Source: Anarhynchus alexandrinus
Lineage: Eukaryota; Chordata; Aves; Charadriiformes; Charadriidae
Length of the DNA stretch: 64,000 bases
Direction: 5' to 3'
NCBI GenBank assembly: GCA_008711295.1
Contig: VUYV01000191.1
Span: forward strand, 1,430,740-1,494,739
Below are positions 21,150 through 34,700 of this stretch, piece by piece; the stretch's first letter is position 1, and the number at the start of each line of letters is the position of its first letter. The notes beneath the pieces are model-generated. The model did not search any database and was not told the origin of the DNA. It worked only from the letters and a program-made list of their open reading frames with translations. The translations under genes and the position numbers were made by a program.

Positions 21150-23679
21150 TTTGCTCTCGGGGCCACCAGCAGCCCTCGCTGAGTGTCCTGGTGGCAATGG
21201 GGACATACGTTTAAAACTTGTTAAAGTAAGAAAGCCACTGAAGAAGAATTAATGGGAAGAAAAACGCCGGGGCAGAGTAATATCTGGAAGCTGCTAGTAA
21301 ATGAGAAAGGAAGACTCCCAGATACTATTGGGATACAAAATTGTGCAAAAATTCAAACACCAGTAAAACAAAGTACAAAGTTTTGCTGTCGTGGAGGGAA
21401 GAGAGTTTTTCTGTCACAGTTTAGGGGACCAAGGAGATTAAGTGGTCTGTAAAGCTTCACCGTTTCATACGCTCTGTGACACCTCTCAATGACTGTTTTA
21501 CAAATTGCTCAGCTTTTCTGTCTTTCATTCTTCATGTATCCAATGAGGATAATTATAGCTGCAGTAGTGGAATTTATTGCCATATGACAACATGTATTTT
21601 TAGGATGGAGTTCACAAAGTTGGTCCTGATGAATTCGTGGTTGACTCTGATGAGCTGGGGTGTGACAGCAGCTCAGGTATGTGATCACACAATTCAATCA
21701 CGATTGGCCAGAATGCAGCCTGGAAGCCCGATAAACCTCAATACTCTGTTACTGAAGAACCGGCATATGCTCACTGTGACATACTGGTCTTCAGCAGCCG
21801 CCTTCTTCCTGTGGGAAGTGCAAATGGTAGTAATTTTCTAGTGTAAATGACCAGAGCATTTTGGTAGACGTGGTAGTAGGAGTTCAACCGCTGTGTGTGG
21901 AGGGAAAATAAGGGCAGATTTCAGAATTAGGCTGTCTTTGATGGAACGCGAGAAAGAATGTGCACAAGAGCTCAATCTGCATTTCTCGTCCACCGTAAGT
22001 TCAGCACACTTACTGCAGATAAGAACACGTAGGATATAAAATATAAATACTATCTGTTGGGTGAGATTTGAAATCACCCTGCTAGGAGAGAGTGAAAGAC
22101 AAGGAGTGTGTGAAAGTGGAAATACTGAGCGTTTTACTTATTGTAAAATCTCTCCCAAAACCATACTTTCTACTAAACACAGAATAGAACACAGAATTGT
22201 TAGTGGGTCTAAACAGAATGCCCTCTTTTATACTCTTGGCTGAAAAGGATATTCCTGAGAGCAGTATTCCTGATGAAACTAAGTGGATGACAGAATATAT
22301 ATTTTCTCAGATTGAAACTTAAAAATAAGAAGTGTAATAAAATTATGCATAGTTTTTGTATTTTCTATTCTACTGTTGTTCCTCTGTAAGTACAAATGCT
22401 AGGTAATACTTGAATTTTTTTCCTGAACTGAGGACAAGCCCATACTATGTCCTAAGTTCTTGTTCCGTGACTAACTGTTCTTATCTCCGTCAGTTCAACA
22501 GAAAAGAATGCCCCGTTTTATTTTCAAAAAGTTATACCTTCAATCTCAACTTCATTACATAAGCTGTCATGGTCCTACAGTTAGTGAGATTAAAGCTGAC
22601 TTCTTCATGTTCTGACTTTTTATGGGGAGTTACTTTAAAAGCAGAATGCTGAAGCAGTCTGTAAATGAAAAAAAATACCCGATTCTTCAAGTTAATTCAT
22701 TTTAAAATACAATTTCACATGCTAAAAGATGTCAAAAATGAGCAGATATGTAACCTGCTTGTGTTATCTTTGCGTATCAAATTTGACTAACTCTAAAAAT
22801 ACTAATACCAAAAAACGAATGGAATGTGGACTTTGACTAATATAGCTTGAGATTATCTAAACAGAAACAAAGGTGTTTGCTTCTCAGTTGATGCTGAACA
22901 CCCCTGCTTAAGCATTCTTCCTCTAACTTGGCAAGAAGTGTTAGAAAAAGTCTGTCTTCTAAAAAAACCCCAAACAATACAAAGGCTGGTGTTATTTACT
23001 ATTTAGATTTGCCACCACCTCAAATCAGAACTACTACATTGTTGTGCAAGATGCTATCGTTCTGAAATTTTAACTAAAGATTTCTGGGAAAGGAGTCAAT
23101 CAGTTCGTAATTTTTGCTGCCTATTTTTGTGGGTTCTGAGAGATTCATGAATTTTAAGTGGAGGAACTATTACGGGATTAAGAGGGAGAGAACTTTGTCA
23201 AATATGATGAAATGAGAGGGAAAGAGGCAGTTACAGGAGAGGATAAAGAGAATTAGAGGGTCAAGAGGAAGGAAAGTTAATAGTCGATGACAAGAGAAGA
23301 AAAATGTCTGAATTTAATGCTTTAAGTGGGTGGTAACATGAAGAAATTACCATAACTCTTCCTGGGCGTTGCTGTTCTTTATCTGAAGTGGTTAAGGAAA
23401 GATTTAATTTAAAGAATGTAGTGGTGGTGCAGGAAGACGCTGATTTTGCCTCAGTTTTGCAGTTATCTTTCCTTCCTGGAAGGATCTCCAAGAGGCCAGT
23501 TTTAACATTGGGTTTCATAGAAATCCCATGCAAATCTGAATGCAAACTCCACGCAGAACTTTAAGATATCACCGTCTTTGGGTGTAGGCTCAGGGCATCA
23601 TGTTTAGCACAAAATAAATGAAAAAGAAGGTCTTGGCCTTTTCGTGCTTTCCGTAAGTCAGTGGTTAGGAGCCCAGAGC

Positions 23680-24066
23680 AGATGACTCGGGAAATGAGGT
23701 TGAGGGAGCTGTTATTTTTCAGTTTGGTGAAAAGGAAGCTGAGGGGCAATCTAACAAAAACTTGCAGCCATTTGATGGGCAGCTTCAAAGCTGGTGGAGC
23801 CAGACTGTTCCCCGTAATGGTACTATCAGGTACGATGATCACTGTTTGCTCCTTGGGAGATTCAAAATAGGTCAGTAGGAAATACTACTCCCTTAGAAAG
23901 GCAGTGCAGCACTGGAATCGGTTACCTGGGGACGATATGGAAGTCTCAGGATCTGGCTAGACACATCTATCCCATTACCTCGCGATTGCAGTATTTCTGC
24001 TCTAAGCAAGAGACAGGAATAGGTGGCCTGCAGGGAGGGATCCCTTCTGTAATTCTGTGGCATTCT
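23680..24066 (+). mobile_element. Diverged CR1 LINE 3' fragment
   Basis: Old copy still readable as CR1: translated residues REMRLRELLFFSLVKRKLRG match the [15 protein letters not shown] block, followed by GGCAGTGCAGCACTGGAATC and GGTTACCTGGGGA, then AGGTGGCCTGCAGGGAGGGA and a degenerate tail AATTCTGTGGCATTCT. The order matches the CR1-X/Y type 3' end. Many substitutions and small indels indicate age. Confidence 0.82.
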
Positions 24067-27000
24067 TCTCCTGCTTCTGCAGAAGTCCCATATAGTTTTC
24101 CTTAAATATGATTAGAGTAAGTTGCCACTGGCAAAGATTTGGGGGACAGAATCTCTTTTTCTGTCACCAAAATATTGCATATGGAGCATTTTGGTAAATA
24201 TGGCCATGAGACGTAAAATATGCAGAGATATTTTGGGGTTCACCACAGAAGGCCTTCAAAAAAATGGTGATTTGGTTTTCATTTGTAGCATGTGGAAGAA
24301 GCAAAGGAGTGTAGTGATCAGCTGAAAGACTGTGCTAAATAGTTACATCTCATCTAGCTTTTCATAATCACTCAGAAGCATGGCAATGAGCTAATTTATT
24401 GGATTTCAGTCAATAAATTACAATCTGTGTAGTGCTGTCAACATAATTTCTTTCACAAAGAACAATGTGGATAACCTGAGTGCAGCAGAAGTCAATCTGC
24501 GTTTCTGGAAGGAAAAGTCAGAAGCATAAAAATGTTGTTAATAATTGTTGGTCGTTAAATTGTTAGCAATTTATGGTGTAATTCTATATGTTTAATTCCC
24601 TCAACACCCTATACCATCTAAAATTAGGCAGATCTTATATAACATCTTTAATGAAAGACATGGTAGCCTTTTATAGCTTATGACATCTTTATTGTGGAGT
24701 AGGAGTGTCTCACTTGCAACTGTTTCATCTCAGAATTGTCTTTGGTCTGTTGCTGTCAGTATCCTTGAGAAAATTAGGTGTATTTCTTTATAAAGAGGAA
24801 CAGAAACTGTGAGTGAAAATCAAAGTCTTGGGCTATTATCCTGAAATTAGTTACAGTGATGACTCATTAGATGTATTTCTTGTTAGCAAAATTAAGATAA
24901 AATCCTATGTCTGTGGCAAACTTTTAGTGGTACTCAATTTCACATTAATATTGTGAAACTAGGGAAGCCAGTCTTAACTTTCACCTTATCGTTCAGGCTC
25001 TTGCCTTAGGACTTTTTATTTTAATATTCAAAGCAAAATCATTCTTTTATTTGAAAAACTGCACAAACAGCTACTATCATGAAAATTTTTAATGTTTTCC
25101 ATCATAGCTGTTCTTGCAACCACAACTATTGAAATTATGACGAGTTATACAAAATGTGGTGTTTCTTATGGAAAATGGTTTTGAAATTTTCAAGTCAGTC
25201 CCAAACAATCTTAATAGGAATATTTAAAGAACAATTGAATTATGAAAATCTAATACTTTCTGAAGTCTTTTGGGTGACTTATGGTATCCCGTTGACTCTG
25301 GTATGCAACTTTCTCCTAAAATGTCTTTTTTAACATCTCCCCCCCAACCCCAAGAAGTGTGAACAGTTAAATATCAATATAACTTTTTGGGTTTTTTTTT
25401 TCCCATTGTGCCGGGGCAACAGTCTGGTATCTAAACAGTTAAATATGCAAACTGGCATAAGATGCCTGGGTTCTGCTTTCCCTCCTCACACTAGAATCCT
25501 CCATATTAGAAAGCAATATCGTTAGGCTCTGCAAAATTTTTTACTTCTTCGCAATTTTCAGTCATTATTACCTATACAAAATAATATTTGGTTGATGTTT
25601 AGAAATAGAAATTAATTTATGAGTAATAATAATTGGATTGTAACCATAGATTGTGGCTTTCAGTAGGAAGAAAAAAATCTTATTTTGAAAAAAGTTTCTG
25701 CTGAGGGAGGAGGAGCTCAGGGTGTGTATTCGACATCTTTCTCTCTATTTTCATATTGGTTTGAAGGGACTTTGCTGATTTCTCCCAATTTCCTGAATAT
25801 AGGTAGAAATTGTCTTAGTTTCTTTATGTCAAGATATTCTTCACTTTATCCTGGAAGTGCCAGTACCTTTTGGATTTTAACATTAATTCGGTTTGAACAC
25901 ATTTCGGTGTTACTCTTTGAGTAGAAATGGGATTTCACTGACCGGAGTGGATGGCGTATTTGTTTGATTTGCACTTTGATAAAAATTAAGTAGGTCTTTG
26001 TTGTTCACCTTAGTGCTGTGAATTGCCATGTTAGGTTGCCATTTGTTGTTGGAATAGGAATCACTCGAGCCTCTATATACATACACTGCTTGCTTTCCTA
26101 ATTTCTCTACTTTTTATGCATCAGGTACTCAAATGAAAGCAAAAGATACAAAATTGAATGAGAAATGGCTTTATGAGTCGCGAGACATGTTAGAGCCTGC
26201 CTCCTAAGTAGAGGCTCTGTGGAGCTCTGCAAACGGCCGTGGAAAGACAGCACTTGCTGTGCAGGCGCGTTTTGGTTAGGCTTCTCCAAAAGCTCAGGAA
26301 TGCTCTTTTCCCAAGAAGTCCCTTTTCAGTTTTCTTTGACTACTGAGTTTAATCCCAGGCTTCTTTTTGAGTCCAGGGAATGATTTTACACCAGTTTGTT
26401 GTGGTCAGTGGGTCTCAACATTTGCAGTTTTCATTTGTGCTACGTAGCGTTTCCCACAACACGGAAACACGGTTCCACACACTATGTACACTATGTAATG
26501 TTGCTTGTTCTGTGAGCCATTTGGGAGCCTGCTTGGTCATTATATCTCTGTATATTAAATAACAGAGTTACAGAGATCATAGGGAAGAAATAAAGATTGG
26601 TTCTTTAGCCGCGTCCACCTTCTTACCCAGCGTAGCTGTGGGAATAAGCTGGTACTGGTCATCGGGGATAGCATTACTGCTTTTTACCTCTTTCAGGAAT
26701 ACAAAAGCTCAGTCCTATTTCGAGTAATGCCTCAGAATGGTGGCAGTGGGTTTTTATCTTCAGTACAGATGCGACTGAGCCACCTCCTCATCTCTGCTCT
26801 TTCCTATTTCTAATACAGCTGTGAGATCACTTCTAATGGTTTCTAATTCTGTTGAAATATTTTTTAAAAAAATTCTGTACCATAGGTTACCCATGACCAT
26901 CCTCATGCGAGGGTAAGGTTAGAGGAGGAAAAGGACAGCGTGATGTATGAGGCTAGTGAAAATTATGTCAGGCACAACATAAGTGTACCTTTTTTATTAA

Positions 27001-27107
27001 ACAAATCCACACATTCTAAAATACTTGATTTGCGTTAATGAAACTAATGACGTTTTAAGCCAAAGGAATAGCATCTGTGGTTAAGATGACATAATTAAAT
27101 TGTAGTA
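24067..27107. other. Non-coding stretch, nothing recognised
   Basis: AT-rich sequence with no recognisable repeat or gene; ORFs below 80 codons only, without family resemblance. Confidence 0.55.
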
Positions 27108-27200
27108 CACATTGCCAGATGATGTTATGGAGGCCAAAACCATAGGTGAGCTCAAAAAGGGATTAGTCTGATTTCTAGCTCAGGAATTTATGTGCTAGGG
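27108..27200 (+). mobile_element. Ancient CR1 3' UTR remnant
   Basis: CATTGCCAGATGATGTTATG, GAGGCCAAAACCATAGGTGA and GCTCAAAAAGGGATTAG follow the order of old amniote CR1 3' regions ('attgccacaggatgttgtggaggccaagag..ttcaaaaagggattag'), as I recall them from turtle and crocodilian elements. Highly diverged; the downstream limit is unclear and may reach about 27330. Confidence 0.55.
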
Positions 27201-28813
27201 ATTGTCAGAAGTTATATATAGTATAGTATACCGGGGAAGAATTACTGTACAGCTGTATCTGACAGTGGATATAACTGATGCCTATAGAGGAAGAAAACTG
27301 GACAAACTGAGGCTCAATTCAGACTTTTCTGTGTACACGTGAGAAGCATGTGTTAAAAACAGCATAAAACTTAACTTCCACAGAACCAGGAAAGTTTTCA
27401 GATGCCACTGTGACAGCTGACATAGTAACACGGACCTGAAAGTGGAGATGAAATGTGTAAAAATGCATAGCCCTCCCCTTCAGATTATTTCAGCATGAGC
27501 ACTCCTGCCAATCATGGCTAAAAATGATAGTAAAGAGGAAAAGTTTTCATTTCTTAAGTATTCATTACAGTAATGCTAATGCTATAAGGGTAAAATGCTA
27601 AAAGACATTGTTAGTCATGGCACAGCCTGCACTTGAAAATTAGATTCTGTCATATCCAGAAAAGAAAATTGAAAATCTGTCCGGTAGCTACAGATGTTAT
27701 TCAGATATTGTTTGAATATTAAAGAACACACAAAAAAAAAAAAAACCCTGCAAATTTTCATGATACATAAATAGTTACTAAAAATGCTGAATATATCTCC
27801 TATTTGGAATAGAAGAATCAGACAAACAGATGCATTTCTTTGAGTTATAACAGATGAAGATACCAAAGCATAATGGTTAAGATTGAGAAGGAATCATGTT
27901 AAAACTTAGAAAACCTTTAGTGTTCACTGGGAGAATTGCCTTTCACATGAAATATTCTGACTGTGGCTAAAAGCTACTTAATACAAAACACATTTGACTT
28001 TTAGCTGCTTCATTCAGTAGTAGAAAAGGCATTACTATTCTGCCCACAAAGCTAAGAGTTGACTGGGGTTTGCATACTAAAAAAAAGGGTGAGAACATTA
28101 GCTACAGATATCCTGGCACACAGTTACCTCCTCTGTTAGTTTCTTGAGCTAACAATAAGCACCTCCGCACATTTTCAACACTGGGTGTCTCTTTTAGATT
28201 TTTGAGATTTTCAGGTGTTTAGAAGGGTTACTGGTTTTGTGTGCTCCGATATGTGCCTGTAAAGCATGTTAATAGTACTCATTTCCAATGTTCAGAATGG
28301 TTGCTACGTGAAAACTGTAAGAAAAATGACTACAATAAGACCTTTTCCCCTCCCCCTGACTTTCTGACACTTTTGAATTAGCTGGTTGTTAAACAAAGAC
28401 ACATAATGATCTATTAAACATATTAGCAAATGGAACTGTAAGTGTAATACAACTATGGTTGATCATAGAATGTTTTAAATAGATGTTTTAAAGACATATG
28501 CCTAAACTTTCAGTCACTGAAAAATGCCAAGGGGCGTAATTTTCCCAGGAATCATACAAGTGTGTTTTAAAACAAAGCAGTTTATTTTGAACCAGAGCAA
28601 AATGTCAGACCGAAATAGTATGAAACTGTCTCCAGACAGCCATGTAATAGCAACATGAGAAGGAACCCACCGCTATGTAGAGGAGGTTATCTTGTCAAAG
28701 ATGGAGAAGAATATTCTGTTCTCAGTGTTACACTTTGATAAGGATCAAAGGGTTTGAATTATCAATGCAATCTTTTTTAATGCACCAAACAAAATATGGT
28801 TTTGATTTATCAT
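27201..28813. other. Non-coding stretch, nothing recognised
   Basis: AT-rich, with an A13 run near 27730. The first 130 bases may belong to the ancient CR1 at 27108. Confidence 0.5.
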
Positions 28814-29583
28814 GGGATCATAGAGTAGTTTGGGTCGGAAGGGACCTTCAAAGGCCATCTAGTCCACTCCCCCTGCCATGAGCAGGGACATCTCCAACTA
28901 GACCGGGTTTCTCAGAGCCCCGTCCAACCTGACCTGGAATGTTTCCAGGGATGGGGCATCACCACCTCTTGGGGAAACTCGGGCCAGTTTTTCACCACCC
29001 CTAGCATAAAAAACTTCTTCCTTATATCTAGTATAAATCTTCCCTTTTTTAGTTTAAAGCCATTACCCCTTGTCCTGTCTATCCCCAGCTTTCTTGGAGC
29101 CCCTTTAGGTACTGGAAGGGGCTCTAAGGTCTCCCTGGAGCCTTCTCTTCTCCAGGCTGAACTCTCTCAGCCTGTCCTCACAGCAGAGGTGCTCCAGCCC
29201 TCACAGCATCTTCGTGGCCTCCTCTGGACCCGCTCCAACAGGTCCATGTCCTTCTTATGTTGAGGGCCCCAGAGCTGGAGGCAGCACATCAGGTGGGGTC
29301 TCCCCAGAGTGGAGCAGAGGGGCAGAATCCCCTCCCTCGCCCTGCTGGCCACGCTGCTGGGGATGCAGCCCGGGATGGGGTTGGCTTTCTGGGCTGTGAG
29401 TGCACATTGCCGGCTCATGTTGAGCTTCTCATCCACCAACACCCCCAACTCCTTCTCGGCAGGGCTGCTCTCAGTCCCTTCATCCCCCAGCCTGTATTGA
29501 TACCAGGGGTTGCCCCAACCCCGGTGCAGGACCCTGTGCTTGGCCTTGTTGAACCTCATGAGATTCACACGGGCCCGTTTCTC
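28814..29583 (-). mobile_element. CR1 LINE, 770-bp 3' fragment, older subfamily
   Basis: Longest CR1 copy in the window. Reading on the reverse strand from 29583: end of ORF2, then 3' UTR to GGGATCATAGAGTAG at 28814. The 3' UTR differs from the other subfamilies (GGCCATCTAGTCCACTCCCC rather than CATCGAGTTCCAACCCCCC), so it is a separate, older lineage. The last octamers are degenerate. A deletion near 29159 relative to the family removes about ten bases and breaks the reading frame. Confidence 0.97.
29167..29568 (-). pseudogene. CR1 ORF2 (reverse transcriptase) C-terminal fragment
   Basis: A 133-codon frame matching the region downstream of the RT catalytic core in CR1 ORF2: [60 protein letters not shown]. 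The catalytic motif and the endonuclease domain are absent because of 5' truncation. The frame is lost at about 29160 where CR1 normally continues [14 protein letters not shown]; that block is present in another frame. Non-functional retrotransposon remnant, not a host gene. Confidence 0.9.
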
Positions 29584-31785
29584 TCTGTATTATGAACAGT
29601 TTCTGCAAACCACATAGGTGGACCTGTCCAACATTAAGGAATATTGAGCTTGCAGCTGAGGCAGTAAATCTGAGTAGTTGTTTGCATATAGTGTTCTGTA
29701 AAAGGCAGTACAGGTTTGCGCTTACCGCAAATACCTTCGGGAACCATTGTTACAGGCTGAGACGGAAACCAGAATTTATGTAAGCTCAGGTAGCGCCTAT
29801 TTTTTTCCATTCCTTTGCTTTTCAGCCCGTATTTTTCAATGGCACTTAAATTTTCTGTATGTCTTTGTCCCACTGGAATTCATTAACTCTAGTTCTAGAG
29901 TATAAAGGGGACAATTTAGATGTAGCTGTGTTTGTGTTGTTTTCATTTGGAACTGAGATGTCCAATCAACGCCTACAGACTGTGGATGCATTAGTTTACT
30001 CTGCATGCTGCCTGGGAACTACAGTCTAATGATGGTTTTGATGGAGTAAACATTTGCGAACAAGGGGTTTATTGTAGGTATTCTCAGTGCTGTACGAACA
30101 AAGCCAATTAATCACCCTGGCACCTCTTTTCTTGCAAAATTAACCTGTTCTGAATTTTATTTATTTCTCTTTCATGCTTTACATTTAGATCTCTGATATT
30201 CAGACTGTTCAGAGCCACATACACATTTATAGGTAAAATGGATTATTTTTCATGGTGCTTCAAAGCACTTTTATCTAAAAAAAAAGGTTTCATCTAAACA
30301 TATTGTGCTGGCATTGTCCCTATAAATGTAAGCAATTATATTTATGAATCTTGTACATAGCAAAGATTATAAGACAGTTCTCAACAGGAATGTGTTAGAG
30401 ATTTTGTTATAAAAATACTACAAAAAAGTAACCGTTTTGTTAGATGAAACTGTTTCAAACTTCTTTCATTACTTGAAGACATAACATTGTCTTTACAGAT
30501 CTTTTGAAGTGAGGATTTTTTTAGATGGTTGAAAAAATTCTTGCAATATTTGAAAAGATCAACTGAAAGAGATGGCTGGTCATAGAACTTCAGGGCAAAC
30601 CCCAAGAGGGTTTTGATCCACAATCCCTTAAGGTGCTGTACATTTGTGTTTTCATTCATACCGGTGCCTTCAAATACTTGCCAAGTTTGAAAAATATATA
30701 TCTTTGTTTTATTTCACACTAAAGGTCTCATTCAGAGAGGCACTGTAAAACAGTGTATCCCCTTTATGTTGCTCTTCTTGGGAATCAAGGAATAGTATGG
30801 CCTAATGAGGTACTACATAGGTTATCAACAGGATTTTATGATGGACTTCAATAGCTTTACATCAGAAGCAAAGTTAAAAGACTTACAAGAAAAAAAATTA
30901 AGTGAAGAGTTAGTGCCCCGTGATACCATTTTTCAGGAAGAGAAAGTTCAATAATAATACAAAATAAAAAGTACAGATTAACAAAAGCAAATTCTTAATG
31001 AGGTGCTGTGTTTGTTCTGATTCGTTTATGATTACTGAATAAATAATTTAATGAAATAAATATTTAGATATTTCTGTAATCGCCAGAGCTAACACGTATT
31101 TTTAATAAACTTCAAAATAAGTTAGCTGAAGTAGTATAAGTGACAATTTTCAGAAGGGCTAAGGAAAAGGGGAACATTTATGAAAACCAATAAACACATG
31201 TTTAATGTTTTACAGCACTTGAAATGTGAAGACGTCATATTGATAGTACCAAAACTGATTACATGAGATACATATTGTTTATTGTCACTCTGCATGGTCC
31301 CCATAGTTATTTTTTGCTTCTGTGGAATGCTCATGTCATTATTTGCACTTATTTGACACAGAATCTTCTGAATTAAATGCAGCGGGTCTAGAACATTGGA
31401 ATATAGATTTTGCTGCTTTTAATTAGTCTTTAATTCTGTGTATCCTTAGGTGACACACCAACTTAAGGCTGAGCTTAGTCTGCTAGTTCAAATTCAACTG
31501 TGATCTTTCCTTTTAAAATGAATATATAGGTATGTACAGGAAGAAGTAACAAGGATGAAGAAATCAAGCTTCATCTTAATGATAAACAAAATTGAATCTA
31601 ATCCCTCGTAGCTTTTATACCTAATACTTCAGGAATTCTTATGTTGTTAAATACATATTGAGGCTGTTTGGTTTCCTATGAAATGACTGAGGCAATATAA
31701 TGAGATTTGATGTGATAATTTATGATTTTCACCATGTCCTTGTCCTCTCTTGCCTGGAACTGCTAGTACAATGATAAAATTAAAA
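29584..31785. other. Non-coding stretch, nothing recognised
   Basis: AT-rich sequence without recognised repeat or gene. ORFs up to 92 codons have no family resemblance. Confidence 0.55.
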
Positions 31786-31786
31786 N
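31786..31786. other. Single N (ambiguous base or joined gap)
   Basis: Isolated N inside an AT-rich run. Unlike the Ns at 38211, 43314 and 44108, I see no duplicated sequence on its two sides. Confidence 0.95.
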
Positions 31787-34700
31787 CATTTCAGAATTTT
31801 CTCGTCTCTTTCTCCATGGATAACGTGCAAATGAAGGAAATAGAACAGTATAACCACAATAAGGTTATTAGGACATTTTGTGGACTATCAGATAAAGCTT
31901 ATATACTTATGAAACCAGAAATACAAATTGGAAACTTTGCACTGGATTATGATTAATTTTAGAGATAATAAAAAAATGGAGTTCTGAGTATGTAGTTTAG
32001 GCCAAATCTGATTTTTAATTCTGTTCAAATGCTACATCTGAAAATACAGCTACAATAAACCTACAGAGTGGTTCAGTAAAAAATGTTCTTGCATTCTGTC
32101 AGGATAGCAGTAGGACTGTGTCTCCCCTGATATACCTTCGCAGTTTAGCTATAGGAAAAACTGAGGTACAGCATAAACACATGAAAAACTTACAGTACTG
32201 AGATCAGATCAAAGCTCTGTCTTGCACAATATTGTGTTTGATCAATTATGAATACCTAGGGAATAGTATGAATACAGGGCAAGTATATATTGATAGCTCC
32301 CAGCCTACTCCCACATAGGTGTCTGAATCCACTTCCAAATCCACTGCCATCCATTTTTACCTGAATGGGTCTCATTCATTCACAGCTTAATTATTTGCGT
32401 GGGAAGATGCACCCTCGTTGTTTGTTTCGAGCCCGTCACCCCCTAACTTCATTTCATATCCCCTAATCTTTGTGTTAGAAAATACAATGAATTACTCGTT
32501 GCCAGATGACTTTCTCCATACCAGAGGTGAATTTATAGATACCTGTCGAGCAGACTCCAGACTTAGATTTTCCAGGCTGATGAGTTTTGGCAAACCAAGT
32601 CTGTTTGATGCGTTTCGGTCGAAGGGGATATATGGTGTCTGAATTGCAAATAGTGTGTGATAGTGGCTGAGGCCATAAAGACGAAACGTTCAACAAATCA
32701 GACATTCTGATTTGGGTCGGTTCCTTCCCAAAATATTCCACCTTGATTTTTTTTTACACCTAATTTAGGATTTACATCTAATAAGGATTAAAGGAAATTA
32801 CTCAAAATGATTCCCTGTGAAAGTTTTGATTTTGGATGCCCTACTCTGGTGGAGAAAAAAGAGACTTGGAAAAGCTTCCAACTGGTTCTAGACATAAAGA
32901 AAAAATAAAATACAGACGCATCTCCTTTCCTTAACTGTACAGCATCACTACAGTGCAGATGCACAGGCACCGCAGTATTTATCGTAAAGAACTGTGACTG
33001 TATCACTCAAACTCTGTGCTGAATTTTGAGCAAGCAGTTGTATTAAAAGGAATTATTGGTATTTTATATATGTATATAAATAAATTTGTGTATATTTGTA
33101 TTCATAGACAAAATATATATGAAAATATAAGTTGAGTGTTAAAACTATTTTGTGATTACCCTTACAAATTCACACTTTACTTTAAAAAGACCATTTCTTA
33201 CCTACTTGTAAAGAAGGAATTTTGGTATTTTGTTTTGTAATGTGCTGGCTTTGAAACCTGGTATCGTCTCAGGAGAACACACGTAATATCATGCTTCATC
33301 GCTTTTTGAAATTTACCATTTCCTCGGCTCCCGTAAAGCTTTTTAGAACAATGTTTTACATTTCCTCTATATGATAATTGTTTTAAATCTAATGGTGTAT
33401 TTAATGATTAATGCAATTCAGTGTTAGAAATATACTTGTATTTTCAATTTAAAATATAATGTGATAATATTTAGGAATATATATCATAAATTGCGTTCAG
33501 ATTAAATGACAACAAAATAGTAAATTTAATCATTTTTATATTTATACATATATTTAAATATTAGGAAAAGGTCATTAGAGCTGTTTCATGTCTGTCTGTA
33601 TTTATCTTGGTGAATAAGCAAGTTAGTTTAGACGTACGTGTCGGAATGTGTTTTGATTCCATTTCAGTGTAACTGTACATTTCAGAAGAAACTGCTGCTG
33701 AGGTGCTGTGGGATAGGTTACGTTGCTAATCTCACCGCTGTCTCTCCAGCTATCAGTACTCGTAAATCACACCGTCTATAGGAAGAAGAGTAAGTTGGAG
33801 AGGTTAGAAATCCAGAGAAAACTCTGACAGAGGTGATAGATTATAGGAAATGACTACAATCTGAAGATTTTTGTACGAAAGGGAATGTCTTGCATCTGAA
33901 ATATATGCCTGCATTTGTTGCCCTTAGGGGATGTGTACCGTATGCTACATACATCGAGTATTTTTGAATTATTATCTGATAATTTTGATAATCTCATAAT
34001 TGAAAATTATGAGATGAAAGTTTTCCTAAATCTGATGGACCACATTCTTAAATAAGTTCCCGCCTTTAGGGAAAGATTGTTTGGTGTATTTTTTAAATCC
34101 AAGTTCATCAACAAGAGGGAGAGAATCCGAATCCCCTGTGTAGTAATACATATTTAAAATTATTTTGTACCTGGCTAGAAGAACTCACAGCTGATCTCAG
34201 TCACTGAATAAACTGTGAGTTCCATTCCTTGAACACCCTGTGAAGCCATAATAAGTGATTCTGTATGCATCTATTGCACATTAAATGTGTGTGATCCAGC
34301 ACCATATTTACAAGATAAAACCCAAGAAATTGCTCAAAAATTCTCATCTGCTGAAAACGCTAGAAAATAATTTTTTTCTTTTTCTCATAGAAGAAATAGT
34401 GTCAAGCTGTATGTGTAGCAGGCTGAATAATTTAGAGACCTATCTTAATTTCATCATTAATGTCCACGGCATGTTTAAGAGGTTCTGAATGATCTTGTAT
34501 GCACTAATTATTCAAAATGTTTTTTTTAAAGTATTTGTACAAATAATTCTTGATTTGTTTCTCATTTGCTTTTGTCTCCAAAATGCTTTCATTCTAGACT
34601 GAATTGCAATTGTCCTGATTCAACATACGTAAAGAGTTTCTCACTCTTCATTGAATTTAAGGACACAGAATATTACCAAGCTTCTATGTATATACTACTT

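Larger units (their letters stand above)
19351..23679. other. Non-coding stretch with small structured patches
   Basis: No CR1 or gene recognised. Holds a 15-base direct repeat (20187-20201 and 20228-20242), a GC-richer patch with a 9-bp-stem hairpin at 21126-21149 and a purine-rich tract at about 23158-23280. The 121-codon ORF at 21476-21841 shows no domain and I regard it as chance. Confidence 0.5.

Noticed and set aside
21476..21841. 121-codon ORF
   Set aside because: No recognisable domain, no splice context, and irregular composition with scattered Cys, Trp and Met typical of chance translation.
29214..29595. Proline- and glycine-rich ORFs on the + strand
   Set aside because: Antisense to CR1 ORF2 in the 28814-29583 copy; GC-rich antisense frames are stop-poor.
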